64,000 nucleotides of DNA from Albifimbria verrucaria (Eukaryota > Ascomycota > Sordariomycetes > Hypocreales > Stachybotryaceae). Both the position numbers and the translations under genes were made by a program. The DNA lies in contig JAHREC010000011.1 in the NCBI GenBank assembly GCA_020081605.1, forward strand, positions 1,922,001 to 1,986,000, read 5' to 3'. The notes under the pieces were generated by a model, which saw only the letters and a list, made by a program, of their open reading frames with translations, did no database searches and was not told the DNA's origin. Positions 27,062 through 37,500 of the stretch are shown piece by piece; position 1 is the first letter of the stretch; every line of letters begins with the position of its first letter.

Positions 27062-27474
27062 ACAATCAGCTTCCGCTGCCGCATGTTTCAGAGCCAAAGC
27101 TTGTATATTAGAGCTATCTCAAATGCCAACCATGGCAATAGCCACCATCTACTTCTGCTGAGGTATTCGAACGTAAAAGGTTGTATCTCGATTAGTATTT
27201 TCCTAGAAAACCTAAAAACTCCCACGTATCCCATCCCCTCTTTGCCCACGGAAAAATCGGCCTTCTCAAAGAATAGAAACATCATCATGAATCTTCCAAG
27301 GCCAGTCTGATGGGGTGGCGACATGAGCCTGTTCGACAAAACGCTATCATCTTTTTGAAAGAAAAACCTTCCAGAACCACAAATCTTTGAACATTTGAAG
27401 CAAGCAAATCCAACCAAACCCGGGGTGATTCTCCCTGGCCTGTGAAACCTTACAAATAAACTGGCAACCCCATC
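27062..27474. other. Convergent 3' intergenic region (GPI10 / RhoGAP)
   Basis: The 3' flanks of two convergent genes; no gene or repeat was recognised. Confidence 0.45.
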
Positions 27475-30400
27475 TTAAGCCTGTTGCTCTTGCTTCGGTG
27501 CTTCAACCTCCTGGGTCTCCTGCAGCTGCTGAGGTGGCTGCTGAGGCAGCTGCTGAGGTACCCGCTGTGGCACTTGTTCGGATGCTTGCTGAGATACTTG
27601 CTGAGGTACTTGCTGAGGTGCTTGCGGAGGTGCTTGCGGAGGTGCTTGCTGAGGTGCTTGCTGAGGTGCCTGCTGAGGTATCGGCTGATGTACTTGCTGG
27701 GGCACTAGCTCAGGTGCTTGTTGAGGTGCTTGCTGCTGTGGCTCCTGCAATTGCTGCTGTGGCTCGGTTGCCTGTACAGGGTGGTCTGCCGCAGGTGGCA
27801 CAGCATGAATCACTGGCGGCTGTGGTAGTGATTGGGATGGTGCAACGGGGTTCGGCGCAGTCTGTGGTGGGGCGGCTTGGGATGGCGCGGATATCGTCTC
27901 TTTTTCCTCGTCGTGGGTGTCACGCTTGATGTCGAAGCTCTTTCCTCGTGGTGAAAGTAAGTTGGTTGTGGGTCCCAAACGATCAGCTGGTGGAGATTTA
28001 TTCCGCCTGTACTCGACATTCTCCTTTGCCTCTCGGTATTTATTCCTGATCCAGCCAATAGGCCCCTTGGACTCTTCCCTGCCCTCTCTACCAGACTCCT
28101 GCGTAGTAGCGGTCTCCGTGTTTGCAAGTACTTGCTCTGAGCTGTCACCAGTAAAACTCTTTCGCGGCCTGTTTGCTCCGCTTCCAATTGACGAGGTACT
28201 AACATCGCCGTGGTCATTGGACCCAAGGTGCAAACGGTTTGATACCAGACCTGCTCCCTCGATGGGTCCGCTGTCCTCCTTCCTAGGCCTGGACAGTCTC
28301 CAACGTCTCTTTTCTCTTTTTCCTGATGTTCAGATGGAACGGAATGGTGTTCCTCCCCACTCTGTTCAATGTCTGAGCCCTCGTTAAAAGATGAGTGTAG
28401 GGATGTTGGCGGGGACTTTGTCCTCGCAAGACCTTCAGGATGCAAATTGTGAGCAGCAGGAGGAACTTGGGACGCTCAGGGTGTTGGCTCTGATGACATG
28501 TCACTGTTCTGCTGGGCCAAGGTGGTAGGTTGTCGTTGCGGTTCATTCTCCTCGTGGTGTACCGTTTCCATCGGATTGGGGGCCTCGAAGTTGGGCGAGT
28601 GCGCATTGGCCTGAGAATGCGGCAGGGACGTACTAGAACTCTGGGCACTGGGATTTAGGCTGCCCGGGATCCTCTTCTTCTTCAACTTGTTCGGCTGGCG
28701 CTTATCACCAGAGTCGGCTGGGGACCGCTGGAAAAGACTCGGCAGACTGCGTTCCTTTTGCGGAGTCGTGGTCTCATGAAGGACCTCGAGCAACCTCTCC
28801 TGACTGCGGGCCGGAACTGATGGTTCGGGAGATGGCGTGGCTGGAGCGACTATGGCCGGCGCTGCTGCAAGGCTTGAGCTACTTGGCTGAGTTGGCGCTT
28901 CAGTGGGATATGCCTGGGTCAGCGGCTCAAGTGAGAGCCGATCCACGGTGGTGGCCAGGACTCTCGGGCTTTTTGAATTTGCCTCCGGCAAGGGCTGGCG
29001 ATTTCTTGGACGGCACGGTGTTGCTCCTACCTAGGCCGCCCGTCGGTGTGGTCGCCACCCCTGGGCTGTTCGGCGTTGTGCTGCCATCATGCTTTGAATT
29101 TCTCGACGACACGGAACGGTTTCGTCGGATCATGCCATCCCTACGAACGCTCTCTGCACCAGCACTGGCGTTGGATGCTGATCTTCGCACCCCTGAGTGT
29201 CGCTTGGAGTTTGGTGTAACGGGAACGACCGGCGTCCCTGACTCAACCTCCTTAACGGTCTTCTCGTCAGCAGCAGTTCCTTGCATGCCAATAAGGAAAT
29301 GATCCTGGTTCTCAATCAAGAAGATGATAACGCATTGGTTAAGGCGATATTCTTCGGGTGCCATAGCATGCGACGGGTGTGAGAGCATCCCAGGTTGGAA
29401 GATGGCGGCCAAGTTCTGTGAAGTCATCAAATTCTCATCTGCCTTTGCAGCGAAAACAGCAAGCAAGTCTAGGATGTAAAGGAGCAGCTGCCGATTTAAT
29501 GGGGAAGCTCCGTAATGAGCCTTTGGTAAGTAGCAATGGCAGCCTTCTCATCAAAGTTTTCCACAAACTGCGGGCCTTCTGCATCGCCGACGGCTTGCTT
29601 GGTTGCTCCTCGCAGAGGATCTCGAAACTTCTCATACAGATCCAAGGGCACCACAGGCTCGGGCAGGTCGTTGAGATATCTTCGGAGTACGTTGGCAGCA
29701 TCGTGAACAGTGTAACCATCCCAGACGAGTCCTTTTCCGTACCTATCAGGCGAATCGAACAGAGTCTTGAGCTCTTTGATGCGCTTTTCGGAGCCGCTCA
29801 GACGAAAAATACCTTTCGTGCCGGTAGCTAACATAGCGTCAGTACACCTACGACGTAGCATAAAAGGCCTAGTCTCGAGGCTCACGTACCCTTCTCTTTC
29901 AGGAAAACCCCACATTTGGCTACAACAATAGGCACGTAGCCGTAGATGTAGCTCTGGCCATTCTCGTCGATCAATGATATGGCAACATTTGCGTAGGTGA
30001 TGCTTTGGCGAAGAGGCACACCGAATATGCCCTGCGGTCGAGGTTCTGGAATATGTTGGTTAGCTTGAAACGTAAGAATATTGCAGGCTAAGCGACAGAA
30101 CTAGTGCTCGGCACTGTGTCGAAGAAAACAGAAGGGCGGTGAATAAAGCCGTTCGACATTCATCTGCACGACTGAGCATCCGCCTAGAGCCACTCGGCGA
30201 CGGTGCGCGTGGAGAGAGAGGTGGCTTGGCAGTCAGAACCACGTCATTGCCAGCATCCCGCTGTATGTAGGGCAGCCAGCCAAGTAAAGCCAGTAGAACG
30301 ACCGTCATCGACGCTGGCTATAATGTTGCAGAAGTGTTTCCATACCATTCGGTTCTTGGTGCTTGGAAGGTAGCTTAAAGCCTTTCCACCATGACTTGAG

Positions 30401-30494
30401 GTCACGTTTGCTTGGGGGACGCAGCATGGGCGTGCAGCGGTACAGACTGCTGAGGCGGCGTAGTGGAGTGTGGGTTCTGTGAGGAGGAGGTCAT
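27475..30494 (-). CDS. RhoGAP protein of the Sac7/Bag7 type with Pro/Gln-repeat tail, three exons, several apparent indels
   Basis: A GTPase-activating protein for Rho-family GTPases, probably acting in cell-wall and actin control. The RhoGAP domain starts [15 protein letters not shown], contains the arginine-finger motif [15 protein letters not shown], then [14 protein letters not shown] and [14 protein letters not shown] basic, Ser-rich region and a Pro/Gln tail follow. Start is 30494 ([10 protein letters not shown]). Introns are 30046-30345 (300 bp, long for this window) and 29828-29889. Indels: extra C at 30414-30418, lost base at 29501-29504, extra A at 28970-28974, lost base near 28330. 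An in-frame TGA at 28476-28478 may come from a compensating pair of indels. The balanced frame is about 885 residues. The domain call is firm; the exact tail is less sure. Confidence 0.88.
27530..27770 (-). repeat. Coding minisatellite, Pro/Gln units in the RhoGAP tail
   Basis: Degenerate 12-bp units encode repeated QQAP, QQVP and PQAP blocks. The unit is visible on the plus strand as GCTTGCTGAGGT and variants. Copy number is likely to vary between strains. Confidence 0.8.
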
Positions 30495-31065
30495 GGTGAC
30501 CTGCAAAGCGCGATGAACGCGGCTCGGCGATTGTTGGGCACGGCTGATTCAGGTCGAGGTCGTCGAAAGAACAGCAAAGGGGCGCGGTGGGATGGATGCA
30601 CTGTCCACAGCGGGTGACGTCGAGCGAGTTTGCGACAGAGACGGCAGAAGGACGACAGGCAAGCGGAAGGACGGTTTGCGTAATCGGTATATGTCGCAGA
30701 GCGAGCTGCGCGTTGTGGCGGCAACGGAGCGCAATCGCCCTCTTGTGCGTGGATGTGAGTCTTCGTGTCTGAGCGTTGGCTTGTTGACTGTAGTTGATGT
30801 GGCGGGAGTGCAGGCGCCTATTGGTGAGCGAGCGACGGGGCGCCAGAGTCTAACATCAGCGGCATATGGAAGACGAGTGGTCCAGAGAGCGACAAGGATG
30901 GCCTGCAACGAGCCGAGTCGAACGCGCGAGCTGGGCTTGGGAGAAGGATAGACAGGCAGCGAGAATGGGAGTGAGGAAAGTGATGCATTCGGGCAGAGAG
31001 AGTGAGAGCGAGTGTGGATGGGAGCGACTGGGCGTGGTGTGGAGAGCTGTACGTACTACGCCCAA

Positions 31066-31304
31066 GGTACCAAAAGGGTACCGCATCCCGCTACCTAAAG
31101 TACAGCTACCTCGCGCTAAGGCACCTCAGGGCTGGGAGCAGAAACTCTGGTCAGGTAAACCCCAAGGTACCAGGTAGGCAGAGGCACAGGCGGTACGGAT
31201 TACTTGGGGGAAGCCGCAACAAAAGGGCCCGACAACCAATCAGGCTGCCAGCGCTACGCATTATATTGGACTTTGCGAGTCGGACAAGTTGCCGTCAAGG
31301 TACC
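31066..31304. repeat. Cluster of four GGTACC palindromes, three in CAAGGTACC context
   Basis: Sites lie at 31066-31071, 31077-31082, 31166-31171 and 31299-31304. Related CAAGGTGCC and CAAGGTTCC variants follow at about 31427 and 31481. The function is unknown. Confidence 0.6.
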
Positions 31305-31523
31305 TCCAGGCGCTGCTTCAACCAGAAAGACGCCCAGTTTGGTACTTACGCACCCGTCGCTGGAAGGCACAGGGCACCAGTTCTAAGCATGTACCTTAGA
31401 GTTTTATTGGCACCCACTGTAACCACAAGGTGCCCGCAGCCAGCGCTGAATATAGCAGGGTTATGCGCCACACTCTACCTGCAAGGTTCCTGCAATAGGG
31501 CATACCTGTAGCATACATGGCAA

Positions 31524-31566
31524 GGCATGGCATGGCATGGCATGGCATAGCACGGCATAGCACGGA
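31524..31566. repeat. Short tandem repeat, GGCAT units
   Basis: Five perfect GGCAT copies followed by two imperfect decanucleotide copies (GGCATAGCAC). Confidence 0.8.
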
Positions 31567-33723
31567 AGACTACCTCGCCGCGCCGGGTGCTGGGCAGAAG
31601 CTCCGGCGAAGCGCTGTTCTGCATCTGCAGTAGCCATGACTAACTTCAATAACCCGATGATCCCATCATCTTCCTAGCCAAGCCAGCGCAGCACGGCCTG
31701 TCTATAACATGCTATGGCATGCATGTAGCCACGGCATGGAGACGCCTGTCGATGATTGGTACAGGCCATGGCGGGGTCCTAGCATGGTCGAGGCACCCAA
31801 GTACAGCTACATGCTGTGTTAATCTTAGAGCGGCATCTGTGCACTCAACGTTCCCTGTCTCATTTGCAATGCATCCAGCGCCTGTCTCTTCGACACAGGA
31901 TTGTCCCTTTATTAGTCGTCCCAAGCTTTGCCTCTAGGACGTAAGGCTGTAATTAACTTGACTCAGCTTTCAATCCGACCTCGAACAGAGCCGTGCCCGC
32001 CAAAGTATCACTAGCGACGAACGTGTAAACCTGCCCCGCTGGCAAGGATGCTGGTAAGTCGACGCAGCGTCTCATTTCGCAGCATAAGGTACGTGCACAC
32101 ACTATGCGACATGGGCCTAGGCAGTTGAGCTCCAGCACTCACTCCCGGGCTTCAGCATCTAGTGCCGGTTGTCAAAGGCAGAGAAGCTACCGCATCTTGG
32201 CCTGCCCCATCGGCTATGGTCGAAGATGACGTCCGCAAGCAACTGTGACTATGCCATAGAAGCGTAATCTTGAAATAAATCAGAGGCTGGATGGAGATGC
32301 AAGCCCATCGCCTGGCAGGGTTGTATCGGCTGCACACTACGCTGTGACGTGATGCTGCTGTTCAACGGCTCTGCCCGCCCCCACCCATGGACTCAAGCCC
32401 GGGACGAAGCGAAAGGACTGGCAATGACGAGGGGAGAAAGCCAGAGTAAGAGAAGACAGTAAAATCAGCCCCGGACGCAATATTGGTCGTTCTAAGTGCA
32501 TCGGTTGAAAAGGGGCGCACAAAATAACAACCCAGAACAGCAGTCCGCAAGTGCCTCATAAGCAACAGCCTGGTCGCTTCTGTGCTGTTGCCTATCTGGA
32601 TCGCTGAGATGTTTTGCGAACCACCTGTTCCTGGCGCCCCATGGGCTCAAAGTCCTGAACCTCCACACTCACCATATCTTACTGCCTGACGTAGGCTATG
32701 ATGAGCAGGGGGTCCCTTTGCGAGCCACTGCGTCTAAACCCATTTCCACTCGTCCTACATACATGCTCCAACCACCACATGCATGCTCCAGGCAGTCTAA
32801 AAAAGAGGCACCCTGCAGGAGGAAGAACAATATTTCCAATGGGCCATGCACAAACACGTCAGTAACCCCTCATGGGGCGGTGGAAAGAACCCACCCTCAT
32901 TTCAGCCCAGGGCTCCGGCGATTGGGAAATCCTTGGGCGTACCCTGACGATCGTTTGGCGCGTTTGAAGCCACAGCATTACGTTTGCATCAGAGCCCCAT
33001 CCAAGTGCTTCGGGATTTCATGTCTGTCCTGGGCGGTGGAATAAAGCGCCGCCGTGCTTCTCATCGGCAGTGGTCGTGCGAGTCTCGTCTGATCCTTGCG
33101 CATTGTTTCGGTCATTGAACGATTGAGCCATAAACAATCCTATCAATTTATGAGATATCCAGGAGAGCTTCACAGTAGAGAGTTCTCCGTAGTACGCGTC
33201 CTTCACGAGGTTGAAGGTTTCTGTGGATACATTGGTGAGGTCATGGTGGGAGCTCTAAATCATGCTCCATCTTGATATCTGCCAGAACCACACCAATTCC
33301 GTCGTCCTGAAGTTCATGCCGTATCACCAAGGCGGCCTGTCTTACCGTTGCATGCAGGACAGAATGCAAGTTGAGGCAAAAGACGGTGGATATTCCTCCC
33401 ATGTCTTTAGATGTGACGTTGAAAAGGGCACTGAGAGCAGAGCCAATGAGGAGTTGCAGGCAAAGACGGAATTTGGCTGGCTGTTGTTTCCTCCAGCTTA
33501 CCTAATGCAGCTGGTTCCTGGCTTAGCAAAAACGATGATGCGGTCCCGCTGATAACGGAGCCTCTAGCATCCCAGCCTTATCAGCTCTATCGTAGTGCCA
33601 AAATTTCATCACAACCTACATAGCTTCGCTCGACTTAGCCAGACAGACATACCAGGTATCCAGCATCCGACGCCATCAACACCACAGTCCATCAGCCTCT
33701 TCATCACTCTCCACAACATCACA

Positions 33724-34146
33724 ATGGATACGTGAGTTCATTGGCATCCACTCTCGCATCATCGATCGAACTCTAACCCCTTCTCTAGCCTGACCGCCGC
33801 CGAGCAGCGCACCCTGGAGCAGCGCATCCAGAAACGCCAGGTTAAGGAGTTCATGGGCGTATGTCAATACCTTTCTCTTCCCGCCTTGGTGGCCGCGAAG
33901 CCAGGCTCTCGGCTGGCAACTTCTTCGAGCACTCCTGTCGCTAATACGTTTCTTCCCTAGGCTTTCGGAGGCCTCGTCGAGTCCTGCTTCGACGCCTGCG
34001 TTGACGACTTCACCTCCAAGGCTATCTCTTCTCGCGAGTCCGGCTGCCTTAGCCGCTGTGTTCAGAAGTGGATGGCTGCTCAGCAGCGTCTTGGCGACCG
34101 CTTCCAGGAGCAGAACGCCCAGATGGCCCAGCAGATGAACAAATAA
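33724..34146 (+). CDS. TIM9: Mitochondrial import chaperone TIM9, three exons with an 8-nt first coding exon
   Basis: A small Tim of the intermembrane space; with Tim10 it carries hydrophobic carrier precursors to the TIM22 complex. The twin CX3C motif is complete: CFDAC and CLSRC, 15 residues apart, with the Tim9 pattern LGDRFQEQN near the end. The first coding exon is only ATGGATAC (33724-33731). Introns are 33732-33788 and 33859-33960. The spliced product is 87 residues, the usual size, and divides by three without correction. It is convergent with NUP188, whose stop lies 451 bp downstream. Confidence 0.95.
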
Positions 34147-34596
34147 GCACGACGATGGTCCATTCGGCATAGCCACGTGTGCTAGTTACTGCTCCGGCTT
34201 CTCGCGCTTGGATGCACCCATTGTATGATATGAAGAATACCACTTTGGCCGATTCGTCGACAGAGGAGAGGATCAATTGGTTGAGGTTAATTGGGTGGCC
34301 GCGGCCCTTTTGTACAACATATGACCGGAATATGGCCCTTTAAAGGGGCGAGAGGGCTCGAGGAGCAGCCCAAGGGATAGTTATTTATCAAACCCTGGAT
34401 ATGTATTTTTCCAAGAACCCCTATATCATCTACTCTACATCTCTGTCCACAAAGGACCCACAACGCTTTGCTTCCTCTCCTACCGAATAGTTCTTTTTCG
34501 TAGAGGCCTACAGCCGAGTTCCCAACGCCTAGTCCCAGAAAGTTCCCTGAGTCCAGTCTCAGTAGAAATCTATATAACAAAATGCGCATTACCGTA
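34147..34596. other. Convergent 3' intergenic region (TIM9 / NUP188)
   Basis: The 3' flanks of two convergent genes. Minus-strand frames here are antisense to the TIM9 end or lack motifs. Confidence 0.45.
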
Positions 34597-37500
34597 TCAC
34601 CCTTCGAGATGGTCGCCTAGCACATCCCTGACAGCCTCAAGCTGGGAAACGAGCTTGGCTTCAAGCAAGTTATCGCCCCGACTTCTGTCTTCATGTTTCT
34701 CCATTCCAGCTCGCGCTGGCCCATTGGCAGAAGTCGCTCCTTCAGCAGCCTCTTACTGGACAACCAGAACTCTACGTTCTCCAATAAGCCGGTAGCGTCC
34801 CATTCCACTGGGGGATTTCTCTGCCATTGTTGACCCGAAGGGCAGCGAGGACTCGAGTGAGGAGGGCCAGGGAATGAACCTCGGATGTCACCAGAAGTGA
34901 AAGGTAACGTGGGGTTGTCCTGGGTTCGTTTCTTCCACGGCCACTGGACTCGAATCTATCAACACTGGCTTGGAGCAAGTGAGGGAATTGATTCAATACG
35001 TAGGCAACCTCAGGTGCAACAGTAGCTCCAAGGGCAGAAAGCAGGTTGAGCATCAGAGGCAGTAGACCCTTGGCCCATATTCCGTAGCATCGCTGAGCCA
35101 TTGGAGACTCGGCATAGGGTGAGATGGTAGTTTTTGCATGAACTTCGTTAGGTTGGCGGATAGAAGACTGCTGAGAATGCCGTCACTGGCAAGCTGCTCT
35201 GCGATGAGTGGGAGGGTGGTGAGCTCCATCAAGAAGAGGACGCTTAATTCGCCGTATTGAGGGTCTCCTTGAATGGATAATTTGTCCGCCCAGGAGAATA
35301 GAGATATGGCTGCATGCACAGCATCGTGTGATGCCATGATATTGAGGATCTGTGCCTGCGCTTGCTCCATTCCAGGCAAACTCAGACAAGCCTGCAATAT
35401 AGCCGTCAGCAGTGCGAGGTCGTCCGGCAGCACAGAAGCCTCATCATCATGAATAAGGCTGACCAGACTGCGGAAGCCTCTTCCTACCACATTATCCAAG
35501 ATGTTCAGACTGGTTTGAGTGATCGTTACTGACGAGGCCTCAGGGGCTTCTGGCGCTTGTGCGGATTCGCCATCAGTAGCCCCGGCCACTTGGTAAGCGC
35601 GCAAGGTGACAAAGAGTGTTTTCAAAAGCACCCGGTAATAGGCGATGGTGTTCTGCCCAAAAGGCTCTTCGACAGTATGAATGGTGCCGACAATTGACTT
35701 CAGAAGGTTGTTGACATCATTAACCGCGATCGAACCCTTGACTAGACGCTGTGTCAACACGAGTGCAAGATTAGCCCTCGCATCTATAAGCTTCACGAAG
35801 ATGCTTTCAGGCCCGGGGATTCCTTCGTTCGCTTCGAGACACTGCCCAGCAACCTGCAACATTTGTCGCAACATCGTCTTATCATCTCCCAAACAGGTGC
35901 TAAGCTCCAAGAGAAGGAACTCCCAGGCATGGAAGAGTGCCTAAGAAGATTAGTGTTTGGCCAATAATTGACAAGTTAGAACTTACGATTTGAGCATCAA
36001 CGAGAGACAAGTTCGCATTAGCAAGCTCCATCTCAGTCTTGAACCCGTCATCTTTTCTCCCAAGCCAGCCGGAATCAAACTTCAGCATGTCATTGGCGCG
36101 GTCGAGATGATAGAAATAGTTCTTCCCTAATTCTCTGGGCTCCAGTAGCGTCCTTTTGAAGTTGTCTAGTGAACATCCATAGTACTTGGCTGAGAAGTTC
36201 TTGGAAAAGTTGTTGTGCAAGGATGCGTTATAGCCGCCCACCTTGACTCCTTCTCGCAAGTAGTAGTCTAGGTCCTTCACCATCTCCTGAGCTAGGGCAC
36301 TAGCATTGCCCAAATGGCGAGAGTGGTAAAGCTGCATAGCGAAGGTTTCGGCAATGTACGCAGCGATTCTAGCGTTGGTGCTCGCGCGAACAACATCTGA
36401 CTTCGCAGTAACCTTGTCAGGATTGAGGTTACGAACGTATGCGCGCAACCCATCGAGGTACGAGGTATCTTTCTGAAGTCTGAAAACCATCCATGGCCAG
36501 TAGTTTTGAGCTGAGGCAACAAAGTCCAGAATTGCAATTGCCTCGGAGGTTTCTAGCAGCACCAAATCCTTCAATTTGGCCAGCGCTGCTGCAAAAACAG
36601 AATCTGATGAAACTTCTGTCTTCTTCTGCTCCTTCATAGCTTCGCGAGGGGTTTGTCCTGTCAGCAAACAGTTTGACATCCATTGTTGCCTGTTTCGTAA
36701 GATGGAAGAGAAGAATCTCCAAGTCATCTTAACATCATCTGCCAGCTCGAAAGGCCGGCCTAAAGTCGAGAGTACCTGTAGAAATGACTTGGATATCTGA
36801 GGTCCCAGATAACCGAGGAGAGAAGGCGGGTCTTTGCTGGGCTTGCCGGCGTTTACGACCAGCGACTCCAGCAGGGATACTGCCGGCAATCGGAAGTGGT
36901 CAGATACAGCACAAAGACGTGAAAGAAGTGTAGAGATCTTGAACAGGTAGCTTTCGATTATAGCTGTGGACAATTCGAGGTAGCCTGCCACTCTGAGCAA
37001 AGTACTCGAAAGATCCAGAGCTGAAGTAAGCTGTGTTTGAATGAGTTGTCCTCGCAGGGGATACAGCGTAGAGTCGGCCTTCCTGAATGCGATGATGAAT
37101 GAAGACAGGATCGGCTGGAATCGGAGAGTGCCCGTGGCTGGCGAGACAAAGCAGTCCACGATGTAGGAGGCAGCAGGGCGGAGGCAGGAGGTGAGAGTTT
37201 CCGAATCCGGTGTCTCACCAGTACTGTAACTGTATAGAACGATCTTGTTCAAAATCGGAACAACAATATCCAACAGGGATGAACGGCGAGTGTCAGATTC
37301 GAAGATCCATGTGGATGTATTCTCGAAAATATCCACAGCGGATTGTGCGATGGACAAACTGACATTGGCCAAGATTTTGTCAGGAACCCCTAGCCAAGGA
37401 TTGGTCTCGGGTCTTTGCCGGCCTGCCAGTTCATTGCCTGCACGACGCTGCACCGCAGAGGTCATGGCACTCTCAATAGCTTCAGCAAATAGTGAGAGCG

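Larger units (their letters stand above)
30495..33723. other. Noncoding region between RhoGAP and TIM9
   Basis: About 3.2 kb. It contains a cluster of CAAGGTACC-type sites at 31066-31304 and a GGCAT tandem run at 31524-31566. A 108-codon frame at 32718-33044 has no recognised motif. Confidence 0.45.
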
